64,000 bases of DNA from contig NZ_CP022529.1 of the NCBI RefSeq assembly GCF_002237595.1, positions 1,488,001 to 1,552,000 on the forward strand, in the 5' to 3' direction. Positions 30,066 through 39,149 of the stretch are shown in pieces. Source of the stretch: Labrenzia sp. VG12. GTDB taxonomy: Bacteria; Pseudomonadota; Alphaproteobacteria; Rhizobiales; Stappiaceae. The notes under the pieces are model-generated. The model was not told the DNA's origin, made no database searches, and was given only the letters and a program-made list of their open reading frames with translations. Position 1 is the stretch's first letter, and every line of letters begins with the position of its first letter. The position numbers were made by a program, and so were the translations under genes.

Positions 30066-30138
30066 GTCTTTCGCGTCCTTGCATTTGGAGGCGGATCGGG
30101 AGGCGATCCGGTGCCGGGGCAGCGTCCCCAGTTGCCTC

Positions 30139-30144
30139 ATTATA
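30139..30144 (-). promoter_or_regulatory. Possible -10 element of the nuo operon
   Basis: A perfect TATAAT (minus strand) about 70 bases upstream of the nuoA start, in an otherwise gene-free stretch of about 470 bases (30066-30534) between nuoA and tRNA-Asp. No good -35 lies at the right distance, so this is tentative. Nothing else was recognised in the stretch apart from a weak 5-bp hairpin (30506-30518) just past the tRNA. Confidence 0.33.
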
Positions 30145-30534
30145 CCGGCAGGTCACGCTGTGCCCGTCGGCTAAATGAAACCAACATGCGAGGGCACGCT
30201 TATCTTACGACTTGGTGCAACGCAAGACCCCACTGCGGTCAAAGTCTTGCCATGTTTGAACCAAGTTCCGGACGACCCCCGACAAAGCCCTAGTTTCAGC
30301 CAGTTTGCGCCAAGGGAAAAACTTTGCGCAAGCCGCGGGCAATTATGCCGCACCCTCGGCGGATTACCAGCCCGTCGACAGAATCGGAATCCACCGGTTC
30401 CTGGAAGGCCAAGGCCGAAAGGCCAACTGACACACAACAGGACCACGCCTGCAAGAATCGGCGACGCGAAGAAACTTCGCATTTCACTTTAGATTTAAGG
30501 GAGAACTGCCTGAGGCAGAAGGGAAAACCGTGAG

Positions 30535-30611
30535 TGGCGCGAGTGACGGGGCTCGAACCCGCGACCTCCGGCGTGACAGGCCGGCACTCTAACCAACTGA
30601 GCTACACCCGC
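30535..30611 (-). tRNA. tRNA-Asp (GTC), second copy
   Basis: 77 bases with encoded CCA end. Acceptor stem GCGGGTG/CACTCGC with one G-T pair, D-arm AGCTCAGTTGGTTAGAGT, anticodon stem-loop GCCTGTCACGC with anticodon GTC, T-arm GGTTCGAGCC. It reads Asp codons GAC/GAU. Identical in sequence to the copy 53 bases upstream. Confidence 0.97.
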
Positions 30612-30664
30612 ACATTCACGGTATTTGCGCCGCTTCCGGTTTCAGCCATATTCGGCTGAGGAAG

Positions 30665-30741
30665 TGGCGCGAGTGACGGGGCTCGAACCCGCGACCTCCG
30701 GCGTGACAGGCCGGCACTCTAACCAACTGAGCTACACCCGC
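30665..30741 (-). tRNA. tRNA-Asp (GTC), first copy
   Basis: Same 77-base sequence with CCA as the neighbouring copy, anticodon GTC. It lies nearest the promoter at 30779-30807, so both copies are probably processed from one transcript. Confidence 0.97.
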
Positions 30742-30778
30742 TTCGTCAGGCGACGCGCTGTCGCCCTGAAGTGGCGCT

Positions 30779-30807
30779 GATGTACGGCGGCTGGTTGTCG
30801 AAGTCAA
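30779..30807 (-). promoter_or_regulatory. Promoter of the tandem tRNA-Asp genes
   Basis: Minus strand TTGACT (30802-30807), 17-nt spacer, TACATC (30779-30784), starting about 38 bases upstream of the first tRNA-Asp. The rest of 30808-31031 holds no gene; it includes an isolated perfect DnaA-box sequence. Confidence 0.6.
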
Positions 30808-30890
30808 GCGCCCTAATGCATCCAAATTGCCGTTTTTTGACAAAGCGGCCGACAAGCTGGTTTTTCCACCATTATCGCCCTCCATTTCAA

Positions 30891-30899
30891 TGTGGATAA
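30891..30899 (-). other. Isolated DnaA-box match (TTATCCACA)
   Basis: A perfect 9-mer match to the DnaA box in the gap between tRNA-Asp and the Na/Pi gene. It is single, with no companion boxes or AT-rich unwinding region, so it does not indicate an origin. It could titrate DnaA or be chance. Confidence 0.3.
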
Positions 30900-31031
30900 C
30901 TTACGGAAATAAAACGCAGTTTGTCCGAATTCTCGAGCTGGCGCCTTCTCCTCAATTCTCCGGCAGACCATCAACTGTTCCGAGAGCCGCACGGCTGAAT
31001 GATCTGATACCGGGAGTGCTGAGCCCCTCCA

Positions 31032-32690
31032 TCACTCGGCCGGCACCAGGCGGGTCTCTCTGAGCTGCCCTTCCCTGGCCAGGATCGGCACGGCCACCGC
31101 GGCAAACAGGGAATTGATTTCCTTCAGGCTGCGAACGACTTCCATGTGCGCATTGCTGGTTTCCATGCTCTCAAGCGTATTGGTCTTCAGGCGATCCAGG
31201 TGCCTGTCATGGCTGGTCCTTTCCATTGCACGCATACGGTCCTTTTCCGCAATCAGCTCCCGCGCCGACTCGACATCTCCGGACACAAGCACATTGAGAG
31301 CAAGGCGCATGTTGGCAAGAACCCGGTCATGCATGTCTTCCAGCTCCCGTTTGCCTTCAGCGGAAAAATGAATTCCGTTTTTTTGCAGATCGAGAGCGCG
31401 TTCAAAGAGGTTCTTGGACACAAGGTCCCCTGCCCGTTCGATATTCACGGCAAAGCTGACGAGCTGCATGCTTCTTTCCGCTTCTTCATCATTCAGCTCG
31501 CCGCGGTTCAGGGCAGCGACATAAAGCTTGATCTCGGAGTGGATCTTGTTGACCTCCCTGTCCAGCTCCTGCAAGCGCTGAATTTCCTGGGGATCTCCTC
31601 GCTCCAGCATCATCATGACCGGAGACGCCATTGTCTCGACAAGCTCCCCCATGCGCAGCAATTCACGCGTGGCACTGGCAAGCGCAAGCCGCGGCACATG
31701 GACCACCCGGTTGTCCAGCGCGGACGGGGGAACAACTCTCGCCGCTTCATCCGATTTTCTGTTCGAAGACATCATCAGGTCGACACATCTGGCTACGGGT
31801 CCGACGACTGGCAAACACACCAGCACCAGTGCCAGATTGAACAGGAGATGAACCGCCACCACCTGCTGCGCGGGCTCCTTGCTGAGCTGGTCCAGTGGCA
31901 ATGGAATGACGGTCACAATGCCAAGCGCGGCAAAAGCTCCGGCAGTTCTGAAAACGAAATTCCCGACCGGCAGGCGCCGGGCGTTCAGGTCCAGTCCACG
32001 CGTCAGCCAGATGGCGACGGCTCCGGCGCCAACGTTTGCCCCCAGGAGGAGTGGAACAGCCGCAGACATCGGCAATCCGGCGTTTTGTGCGAACGCGGCA
32101 ATCATGAGCACTGCCGCAACACTGGAATGCAGAAGAAAGGCGAGCAAGGCACCGACCAGAAGCGTCGTCACCGCGTCATCCGACAAAAGGCCAGCGATCT
32201 GGGGCATGAACGGTGATTCCTTGAGAGGTGCGGTCGATTCCCCGATCATTTCCAGCGAAATCAGAACAAGGGCGATGCCAATCAGGATACGGCCGGTCTG
32301 TTTGACCTTGCGCGCGTCGATCTTCAGGAACATCCAGGCGCCCACGGCCAGCAACAGCGGCACGAGCCAGTTCAGGTCAAAACTCAGGAACTGCACGACC
32401 AGGGCCGAGCCGAGGTCCGCGCCGAGCAGGACAGCCAGGCCGGCAGCCGTCGACAGGAAGCCGGAGGACGCAAACCCCGCCGCCAGCATGGCGACCGCGG
32501 TCGCACTTTGCAGAAGGACGGCAACCCCGGCGCCTGAAGCAGCGCCCGAAACGCGTCCGGCAGCAGCTTTTCCGATCACCCGCCGCAAGGAAGGGCCTGA
32601 TGCGCGCTCAAACCCGGTCCGCACCATACGCACCGCAAAGAGCAGCAGCATTACCGCGCCCAACATCTGAATCAAAACAAGAATCGCCAT
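31032..32690 (-). CDS. Na/Pi-cotransporter family protein with PhoU-like C-terminal domain
   Basis: 552 aa. Residues about 1-305 are hydrophobic, with two inverted repeats marked by GVAVLLQSATAVAMLAAGFA and LLHSSVAAVLMIAAFAQNAG, the QS-S/T signature of the NptA/SLC34 (YjbB-like) transporters. Residues about 330-540 are helical and PhoU-like (ATRELLRMGELVETM, VNIERAGDLVSKNL). Such proteins are thought to move phosphate with sodium, with the PhoU-like part as a regulatory domain; direction of transport is unknown. No Pho box was recognised. It is preceded by an unclear 300-base gap and stands as a single gene. Confidence 0.88.
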   Translation of the reverse strand: MAILVLIQMLGAVMLLLFAVRMVRTGFERASGPSLRRVIGKAAAGRVSGAASGAGVAVLLQSATAVAMLAAGFASSGFLSTAAGLAVLLGADLGSALVVQFLSFDLNWLVPLLLAVGAWMFLKIDARKVKQTGRILIGIALVLISLEMIGESTAPLKESPFMPQIAGLLSDDAVTTLLVGALLAFLLHSSVAAVLMIAAFAQNAGLPMSAAVPLLLGANVGAGAVAIWLTRGLDLNARRLPVGNFVFRTAGAFAALGIVTVIPLPLDQLSKEPAQQVVAVHLLFNLALVLVCLPVVGPVARCVDLMMSSNRKSDEAARVVPPSALDNRVVHVPRLALASATRELLRMGELVETMASPVMMMLERGDPQEIQRLQELDREVNKIHSEIKLYVAALNRGELNDEEAERSMQLVSFAVNIERAGDLVSKNLFERALDLQKNGIHFSAEGKRELEDMHDRVLANMRLALNVLVSGDVESARELIAEKDRMRAMERTSHDRHLDRLKTNTLESMETSNAHMEVVRSLKEINSLFAAVAVPILAREGQLRETRLVPAE

Positions 32691-32989
32691 GAGGTAAGCT
32701 TTTATTTTTCCGACATTATTTTTATTAGCCGGAAAAGTTTACTCAGACAGCGGGGACTTGAGAAGCCAGATTCGTATGCACTCAGTACACTTTTTCTTAC
32801 AGCTGAATTTGCACCAAAAGGTGCCGACCCGATCAGCGGCAGCATCCAGGTCCGCGCGGTTTGAACGAAAACACACCGACATGGAGCCGTTCTCAATCTG
32901 CAGGTCTCGCCCGCACAGGAAATTGGAACCAATGGGGAGACCGAGAAAACCGAGCACCAGCCCAAATCTGATTTGCAGTCAGACAAACT
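32691..32989. other. Gap with no supported gene
   Basis: About 300 bases between the Na/Pi gene start and a hypothetical gene. The minus-strand frames here (for example 32739-32957) have no ribosome binding site and an unusual, Cys-rich composition. AT-richer sequence just upstream of 32690 probably holds the Na/Pi promoter, but no clear -35/-10 pair was seen. Confidence 0.35.
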
Positions 32990-33316
32990 CTACCCGCTTG
33001 ATGGCTTATCTTGCCGCCCTGCCAAAATCTTTCGCTCGAAACTTTCGTAGAAGTCGGTCCAGTCGGCCGGTTGAGGAAACTTCCCCCGGTACTCCGCCCT
33101 GCTGGAAGGATCCATCTCTGAGTACCACTGGACAAAGGCCCACAAGTACTCTTCTCCTTCGCCCATGCGCCAGTGAATGCTTCCCCATTCGATTTCTGGG
33201 AACACGAGCCAAGGTGGTCGCGGCAAGGCTCCATCAAGTTCAATTGCAGTAGGCATGGCAGGCCGTTCAGCGACATCGTTCTGGGCGCGAACCGAAACAT
33301 CTGTTTTGTTCTTCAT
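32990..33316 (-). CDS. Hypothetical protein, Trp-rich
   Basis: 108 aa from the ATG at 33316, which has AGGAC upstream; the frame runs 37 codons further without a better start. The protein is soluble-looking, with a flexible N-terminus and a Trp/Tyr/Glu-rich core (WLVFPEIEWGSIHWRMGEGE, LWAFVQWYSEMDP, DWTDFYESFERKIL). No family was recognised. It stands alone between the Na/Pi gene and tRNA-Val; codon usage looks normal for the genome. Confidence 0.6.
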   Translation of the reverse strand: MKNKTDVSVRAQNDVAERPAMPTAIELDGALPRPPWLVFPEIEWGSIHWRMGEGEEYLWAFVQWYSEMDPSSRAEYRGKFPQPADWTDFYESFERKILAGRQDKPSSG

Positions 33317-33507
33317 AGGATCTTGTCCTGGGTTGTGAGCGACCAACAATTCGCGGAAACACACATGAACGACAGCTCTGCAAAACGACGTTGCTACGAC
33401 GATGTAACGTCGACGTGTCTTCTTCAACCCAGTCCAGTGTCCAATATGCGCGGCAACGGGTACCCCAAAAGGGCGCCACCCAGGTCAAAACAAGTTTTCG
33501 CGGGAAA

Positions 33508-33583
<76 letters not shown>

Positions 33584-33726
33584 TCAACAAGGTGTGACGC
33601 TTGTATGGTGTCGCCCCGGACTTGGCAAGAGCAAATTGGAAGAATTTACTCATTCTCCGATTGCTGTGGATGACCGGGCGATCCACTGGCAAAATGGGGC
33701 TTCGCCAAGATGCCGGAGGATCATCC

Positions 33727-35091
33727 ATGCAGCCCTGCCGCCGAACTTTTATGAAGGCAACTGCGCTCAGCCTGTTGTGGCAGGCTCTCCCCGGTGCCGT
33801 CCGTCCCGCGCTTGGCGAAGACGCAAAAAGAATTGTCGTCATCGGCGCGGGCATTTCAGGTCTGGCAGCCGCGCAGGCCCTGTCCCGGCAAGGACATGCG
33901 GTGACTGTCCTGGAAGCCCGGGACCGGATCGGCGGCCGTCTCTGGACCGACCGGAGTTCAGACATCCCCCTGGATCTGGGCGCCAGCTGGATCCACGGCA
34001 CCCGCGGCAACCCCATCGCGCGTCTGGCGCGCGAGCTGTCACAGCCGCTGTATGAATGGGATTATGAAGATGTCGACGTCGTCGATCTGACCGGCACGCT
34101 TGGCCCACTGGATGACCGCTTCGACGCGCTGGAAATCGCCCTGGAAGATATGGCGGAGCAAAGCGCAGCAAAATCAGATGGGCGCTCTGTTGCTGACGCG
34201 GTCGCCAGTCTCCGCCGGGACCAACGTTTCGCCGCACTGACCGACCTGGAGGCGGATGTTCTCATCACTTATCTGATTGAACAGGAATATGCGTCCGACC
34301 ACTCGGACCTTGCGCTCGCGGCCCTTTATGAAGGCAATATCTTTGGTGGGAGGGACGCCATTTTGCCAAACGGCTATGACCGCATCGCCCATGGGTTGGC
34401 AAAGGGACTGGATATCCGTCTGTCGATGCCTGTAAACGCGGTTTCCCACGGAGCCGGCGGTGTCTCGGTGCAGACTGAACGTGAGGAAGTCAAAGCGGAC
34501 TGCGCTCTTGTCACCGTTCCTCTCGGGGTCCTGAAGGCAGGCGCGCTTGCCTTCGACCCGCCTTTGCCAGCCCAGAAGACCGACGCCATTCAGCGCCTTG
34601 GCATGGGACTGCTTAACAAGGTTTTCCTCATCCTTGAAAACCCTGTACCGGCGCTGGACGTACTCAATCTGATCCGCGTGTCCGATACCCCACAGTCCTT
34701 CCCCTACTGGATCAATCTGGAACCGGCCACGGGCGCTCCGGTCGTGGGTGTCCTCAATGCCGGATCCTTTGCCCGTGAGCTGGAAAAGCAGGACGAACAG
34801 GCGCGTATCGAGGCGGCCCATGGCGCCCTTGGCGACATGCTGGGCAATACCCTTCCCCCCCTGGCCGGCGGTATTTCCTCTGCCTGGGCCGCTGACCCAT
34901 ATGCCTTCGGGTCCTATTCCTACCTGGCGACCGGGGCCGACTTTTCTGACCGTAGCGCGCTTGCACGCCCCGTTTCGGATCGGCTGTTTTTTGCAGGAGA
35001 AGCCACCAGCTCCGACTTTCCGGCAACCGTTCATGGCGCCTATCTGTCCGGCGTCAACGCCGCACAGACCATCACAAGGCTTCTTCGCTAG
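33727..35091 (+). CDS. Tat-exported flavin monoamine oxidase-like oxidoreductase
   Basis: 454 aa. The ATG at 33727 follows GGAGG and leads directly into a signal with RRTFMK and a hydrophobic run (about 6-25), a Tat-type motif suited to a folded flavoprotein. The FAD-binding Rossmann motif RIVVIGAGISGLAAAQAL is at about 35-52, followed by VLEARDRIGGRLWTD, LDLGASWIHG, and the C-terminal FAD motif DRLFFAGEATSSDFPATVHG. This is the amine-oxidase/polyamine-oxidase family (PF01593). It oxidises an amine with H2O2 release, but the substrate is not predictable. It is convergent with the next gene, with three bases between the stops. Confidence 0.88.
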   Translation: MQPCRRTFMKATALSLLWQALPGAVRPALGEDAKRIVVIGAGISGLAAAQALSRQGHAVTVLEARDRIGGRLWTDRSSDIPLDLGASWIHGTRGNPIARLARELSQPLYEWDYEDVDVVDLTGTLGPLDDRFDALEIALEDMAEQSAAKSDGRSVADAVASLRRDQRFAALTDLEADVLITYLIEQEYASDHSDLALAALYEGNIFGGRDAILPNGYDRIAHGLAKGLDIRLSMPVNAVSHGAGGVSVQTEREEVKADCALVTVPLGVLKAGALAFDPPLPAQKTDAIQRLGMGLLNKVFLILENPVPALDVLNLIRVSDTPQSFPYWINLEPATGAPVVGVLNAGSFARELEKQDEQARIEAAHGALGDMLGNTLPPLAGGISSAWAADPYAFGSYSYLATGADFSDRSALARPVSDRLFFAGEATSSDFPATVHGAYLSGVNAAQTITRLLR

Positions 35092-35094
35092 CCA

Positions 35095-35751
35095 CTATCG
35101 GAACCGGTAGGCAAATTCCAGCATCTCTGTCAGCCCGCGTTGGGGATCATCGGCGGCCAGACCGTTGCGATTGAAGAACTGTACCAGTCTGGCGATTCCC
35201 TGTTGGTCGCCTGGCCCGCGCGGCGGTGGCTGATCCATCAGCTTCGCAGCAATGATCCAGGACATGGTCCGGCGCAACCGGTTCCGGTTTGCGCTGAACT
35301 CCGGATTGCTGGCCGCGCGCTCAAACAATCCGCCCCAGGCCTGGTTGACCGCATCGTTGATCGCTTCCACCCGGATGAAGCCTGCCTTGTTCGGGCTGCG
35401 GGCCTTGTTGAGCAGATGATCGATATTGTAGCCGGCCAAATCGATGGAAGTCGCCTTGATGCCGTAAACCTGATGGACAAACCCAAGCCAGGCCTTCTGG
35501 TAGGACCCGTATCCCGCTCGCACCCAGACACTGGCATTCCTGTCAGGATTGCCCGGCTTGCTGACGATTGCAACATTCTTGAGGCTGCGCCGCCCGGCCC
35601 GTTCCGTTTCCACCTCTTCGTCAAACCCGTTCAGAAACACCAGAGGACCGAGGGCTTCGGGATGTTCTACCTGAACCTGAACCAGCGGATTTTGGACCCA
35701 GGCATCAAACAGGGCACGCTGGCGCCGGCTGATCAAGGCTTGCAAAGACAT
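35095..35751 (-). CDS. Hypothetical protein
   Basis: 218 aa from the ATG at 35751, with AGGGGACC before it; the frame extends 25 codons upstream. It is predicted soluble, rich in Arg/Asn/Gln, without signal peptide or membrane helix. It shows stretches such as VWVRAGYGSYQKAWLGFVHQ and FSANRNRLRRTMSWIIAAKL. I do not recognise the family. It is the outermost gene before hupB in opposite order to the exported amine oxidase, so no operon partner helps assign a role. Confidence 0.7.
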   Translation of the reverse strand: MSLQALISRRQRALFDAWVQNPLVQVQVEHPEALGPLVFLNGFDEEVETERAGRRSLKNVAIVSKPGNPDRNASVWVRAGYGSYQKAWLGFVHQVYGIKATSIDLAGYNIDHLLNKARSPNKAGFIRVEAINDAVNQAWGGLFERAASNPEFSANRNRLRRTMSWIIAAKLMDQPPPRGPGDQQGIARLVQFFNRNGLAADDPQRGLTEMLEFAYRFR

Positions 35752-35852
35752 GATTTGGTCCCCTTGCTGCTGAAGGACTTCCCGCCCTAAAGGAACAATA
35801 CCCAAATCGTGCAGCCGCGACAGCATTCAATCCAGGATTGATGTCCCGGACA

Positions 35853-35895
35853 TCAAAAAACCCCGCATCCGGTATCCCGGAGACGGGGTTTTCCG
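35853..35895 (-). terminator. Terminator downstream of hupB
   Basis: Minus strand: AACCCCG, an 18-nt inner part that itself pairs (TCCGGGATACCGGA), CGGGGTT and a run of T. The plus-strand side also ends in TTTT, so it may serve the neighbour as well. Confidence 0.8.
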
Positions 35896-35917
35896 AAGAA
35901 ATTCGCGTGTGAAAGCC

Positions 35918-36193
35918 TTAGGCGTTCACAGCGTCCTTCAGGCCTTTGCCGGCCTTGAACTTCGGCGTCTTAGAAGCCGGGATCTGGATCGTTTCGCCAG
36001 TCCGCGGGTTACGGCCTTCGGTGGCAGCGCGTGCGGACACCGTGAAGTTGCCAAAGCCGATGATGCGGACTTCATCGCCACTTTTCAGCGTCTGAGTGAC
36101 TGCGTCAAAAGTTGCGTCAACTGCTTCGCCTGCCTGCGCCTTGGTGAGGCCGGTCTTTTCTGCAACAGCTGCGATCAGATCGTTCTTATTCAT
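35918..36193 (-). CDS. hupB: DNA-binding protein HU
   Basis: 91 aa histone-like protein that bends and compacts DNA as a dimer. It starts MNKNDLIAAVAEKTGLTKAQ and has the family signature GFGNFTVSARAATEGRNPRT, with the Pro-containing beta-arm (RNPRTGETIQIPASKTPKFK). The ATG at 36193 follows AAAGGTA. It lies downstream of lon with its own promoter space and a terminator of lon between them, so it is likely transcribed separately. Confidence 0.97.
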   Translation of the reverse strand: MNKNDLIAAVAEKTGLTKAQAGEAVDATFDAVTQTLKSGDEVRIIGFGNFTVSARAATEGRNPRTGETIQIPASKTPKFKAGKGLKDAVNA

Positions 36194-36329
36194 AGCAGAT
36201 ACCTTTCTAAGAAACGGCAGAGTGCCGACGATTCCTGTCAGCGCCGTTGGGCGATAATTCGGTTGATTTGACATGAAACGCAAGGGGTTTTTTCGCAGAA
36301 AACAGCCATTTTGACCGGTTTTTCAAAAG

Positions 36330-36356
36330 AAAAGCCCCGGTTTTCCCGAGGCTTTT
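36330..36356 (-). terminator. Terminator downstream of lon
   Basis: Minus strand: AAAAGCCTCGGG / CCGGGGCTTTT around a four-A loop, followed by CTTTTG. It begins about 26 bases after the lon stop. Confidence 0.85.
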
Positions 36357-36381
36357 CGTTTTTTGCGATGCAGCAAGGCTG

Positions 36382-38811
36382 TTAGTGGGCCAAAACACCC
36401 GACGTGTCGTCGTCCTTGTCACTCGCCTTGGTTGAGGCTTCGTGAGCGGTTTCATCCCACTCAATCGGCTCCGGCAAACGGGTCAGCGCATTTTTCAGCA
36501 CTTCTTCCATGCCGGAAACCGGGATGATCTCAAGCGAGTTCTTGACCGAGTCCGGAATGTCAGCCAGGTCCTTGGCGTTGTCTTCCGGGATCATCACCAG
36601 CTTGATGCCGCCGCGCAGGGCCGCCAGCAGTTTTTCCTTCAGACCGCCGATCGGCAGGATCCGGCCACGCAGGGTGATTTCACCGGTCATGGCGACATCC
36701 CGGCGTACCGGAATACCGGTCAGGGTCGAAATCACGGCTGTTGCCATGGCGATACCGGCGGACGGACCGTCCTTGGGTGTCGCACCTTCCGGCACGTGGA
36801 CGTGGATGTCTTTCTTGTCGAAGGTCGGCGGCTCGATGCCGAAATCGATCGCACGCGAACGCACATAGGATGCAGCCGCGGAAATCGATTCCTTCATCAC
36901 GTCCTTCAGGTTGCCGGTCACAGTCATCTTGCCCTTGCCCGGCATCATCACGCCTTCGATGGTGAGCAGTTCGCCACCCACTTCGGTCCAGGCAAGACCC
37001 GTGACAACGCCGACCTGGTCTTCCAGCTCCGCTTCGCCATAACGATAGCGCGGCACACCAAGATAGTCCTCGACCACCTCAACCGTCACCGTGATGCTTT
37101 CCTTGTCGCTCATCAGGATGTCCTTGACCGCCTTACGGGCCAGGGTTGCCATCTCGCGCTCAAGGTTACGCACACCGGCTTCACGGGTGTATCGGCGGAC
37201 GACAAACTGCAGCGCATCATCCTCGATGGAGAATTCGCCTTCACGCAGACCGTGATCCTTTTCCGCTTTCGGGATGAGGTGCCGGCGGCAGATTTCCACC
37301 TTTTCCTCTTCCGTGTAACCGGCGATCCGGATGATTTCCATACGGTCCATCAGCGGACCTGGAATGTTCAGCGTGTTCGCCGTGGTCACGAACATCACAT
37401 CCGACAGATCGTATTCGACCTCCAGGTAGTGGTCCATGAAGGACGAATTCTGTTCCGGATCAAGCACCTCCAGAAGCGCCGAAGACGGATCGCCGCGGAA
37501 ATCCATGCCCATCTTGTCGATCTCGTCGAGCAGGAAGAGCGGGTTGGACTTCTTCGCTTTCTTCATCGACTGGATGACCTTGCCGGGCATCGAGCCGATA
37601 TAGGTGCGGCGGTGACCACGGATCTCGGCTTCGTCACGCACGCCGCCAAGCGACATGCGCACGAATTCACGGCCCGTCGCCTTGGCGATGGACTTGCCGA
37701 GCGAGGTCTTGCCGACGCCGGGAGGACCGACAAGGCAGAGGATCGGGCCGCGCAGCTTGTTGGCCCGGCTCTGGACGGCGAGATATTCGACAATCCGTTC
37801 CTTGACCTTCTCAAGACCGTAGTGATCCGTGTCGAGCACCTTTTCGGCAAAGGCCAGGTCATGTTTGACCTTGGACTTCTTGCTCCACGGAATCCCGATC
37901 AGCCAGTCCAGATAGTTGCGTACAACGGTGGCTTCGGCGGACATCGGGCTCATCTGCTTGAGCTTCTTGATTTCCGCAGCCGCACGCTCCCGCGCTTCCT
38001 TGGTCAGCTTGGTCTTCTTGATCTTTTCCTCGAGCTCGGCAACTTCGTCGCGGCCGTCCTCGCTGTCGCCGAGTTCCTTCTGAATGGCCTTCATCTGCTC
38101 ATTCAGGTAGTACTCGCGCTGGGTTTTCTCCATCTGGCGCTTGACGCGGGAGCGGATGCGTTTTTCCACCTGCAGGACGGAGATTTCGCTCTCCATCATG
38201 CCGAGCACGCGCTCAAGCCGCTCCGCAACGGAGACCACGCCGAGAATTTCCTGTTTTTCCGGGATCTTGATCGCCAGATGCGACGCAATCGTATCGGCCA
38301 GCTTGGAATAGTCGTCGATCTGGTTGACCGCGCCCAGAACTTCCGGTGAAACCTTCTTGTTCAGCTTCACGTAGTTCTCGAATTCCGAGACGACGGACCG
38401 CGCCAGGGCTTCGACTTCGATGTTTTCGCCATCCCGCTCCGGAAGTACCGTGGCAGAGGCCTCAAAATAGTCGGTCCGGTCGGAATAGTCGCCGATCTGC
38501 GCGCGTGCACCGCCTTCAACAAGCACCTTGACGGTGTTGTCCGGCAGTTTCAGCAGCTGCAGCACGGTTGCGAGCGTACCGACATTGTAAATCTGGTCCG
38601 GGTTCGGGTCATCATCGGCCGCATTCATCTGGGTCGCCAGAAGAATATGCTTGTCCGTGGTCATGACCTCTTCGAGCGCCTTGATCGACTTCTCGCGGCC
38701 GACAAACAGCGGCACGATCATATGCGGGAAGACAACAATGTCGCGCAGGGGCAAGACGGGGTAGACAGCGGTGCTGTCCTGATCTGTGGCGCGAATTTCT
38801 GCGTCGCTCAT
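36382..38811 (-). CDS. lon: ATP-dependent protease Lon
   Basis: 809 aa, hexameric AAA+ protease that degrades misfolded and regulatory proteins. Order: N-terminal substrate domain (YPVLPLRDIVVFPHMIVPLF, about 18-37), coiled coil (about 200-290), AAA+ with Walker A GPPGVGKTSL near 360 and Walker B FLLDEIDKM near 430, and the C-terminal peptidase with Ser near 683 (DGPSAGIAMATAV) and Lys in PIGGLKEKLLAALRGG. The ATG at 38811 with AAAGGA upstream replaces a longer frame start at 38844. A palindrome-bearing promoter region lies 150-180 bases upstream. Confidence 0.98.
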   Translation of the reverse strand: MSDAEIRATDQDSTAVYPVLPLRDIVVFPHMIVPLFVGREKSIKALEEVMTTDKHILLATQMNAADDDPNPDQIYNVGTLATVLQLLKLPDNTVKVLVEGGARAQIGDYSDRTDYFEASATVLPERDGENIEVEALARSVVSEFENYVKLNKKVSPEVLGAVNQIDDYSKLADTIASHLAIKIPEKQEILGVVSVAERLERVLGMMESEISVLQVEKRIRSRVKRQMEKTQREYYLNEQMKAIQKELGDSEDGRDEVAELEEKIKKTKLTKEARERAAAEIKKLKQMSPMSAEATVVRNYLDWLIGIPWSKKSKVKHDLAFAEKVLDTDHYGLEKVKERIVEYLAVQSRANKLRGPILCLVGPPGVGKTSLGKSIAKATGREFVRMSLGGVRDEAEIRGHRRTYIGSMPGKVIQSMKKAKKSNPLFLLDEIDKMGMDFRGDPSSALLEVLDPEQNSSFMDHYLEVEYDLSDVMFVTTANTLNIPGPLMDRMEIIRIAGYTEEEKVEICRRHLIPKAEKDHGLREGEFSIEDDALQFVVRRYTREAGVRNLEREMATLARKAVKDILMSDKESITVTVEVVEDYLGVPRYRYGEAELEDQVGVVTGLAWTEVGGELLTIEGVMMPGKGKMTVTGNLKDVMKESISAAASYVRSRAIDFGIEPPTFDKKDIHVHVPEGATPKDGPSAGIAMATAVISTLTGIPVRRDVAMTGEITLRGRILPIGGLKEKLLAALRGGIKLVMIPEDNAKDLADIPDSVKNSLEIIPVSGMEEVLKNALTRLPEPIEWDETAHEASTKASDKDDDTSGVLAH

Positions 38812-38959
38812 TTTTTTTCCTTTCTCAGCGTGTCGCGGCCCCACTCAACAAAAAGGCAGCCGAAACACTGGAAAACGACTTCCGGACCCGAGGGTCCGAG
38901 TGGCCTGACCGCAATGCCCCTGCTGGGCGCATTGACGGTCCGCACAAGCCGTCCTTAAG

Positions 38960-38996
38960 ACCTATTAGGTGGACACCGGACCTGCCGGTGTCAAGG
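38960..38996 (-). promoter_or_regulatory. lon promoter region with perfect inverted repeat
   Basis: Minus strand CCTTGACA (38989-38996) followed about 20 bases later by CCTAATAGG (38960-38968), which resembles a heat-shock (RpoH-type, CTTGA...CCTAAT) promoter more than a housekeeping one. Between them is an 8-bp perfect inverted repeat GACACCGG-N5-CCGGTGTC (38972-38992). It overlaps the -35 and may be an operator. It lies within the roughly 340-base clpX-lon gap. Confidence 0.4.
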
Positions 38997-39084
38997 CAAT
39001 CACACTGTGTCCATTGGTCTTGTCTGTTGACGACTCACCGGGCCAGTGGAAAACCGCGGCTCCGGCCCATAAAGCCTTCAAAAA

Positions 39085-39114
39085 ACAAAATGCCGCTCCC
39101 GAGGAAGCGGCACT
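39085..39114 (-). terminator. Terminator downstream of clpX
   Basis: Minus strand: TGCCGCT / AGCGGCA stem with an 8-nt loop, then TTTTGTTTTTT. It begins about 35 bases after the clpX stop and separates clpX from lon. Confidence 0.88.
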
Positions 39115-39149
39115 TATTCACGGGTATATCGAGCTTCGACCGGAACGCC

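Noticed and set aside
30535..30741. Repeated 77-base sequence considered as mobile or CRISPR-like repeat
   Set aside because: Both copies fold as complete tRNA-Asp genes; this is a tandem tRNA duplication.
30891..30899. Perfect DnaA box as a sign of a replication origin
   Set aside because: A single box with no cluster, no AT-rich unwinding region and no origin-linked genes nearby.
32702..32986. Small minus-strand frames upstream of the Na/Pi gene
   Set aside because: Two overlapping frames in different phases, no ribosome site, unlikely amino-acid composition.
36442..38349. 635-aa plus-strand open frame
   Set aside because: Antisense shadow of lon.
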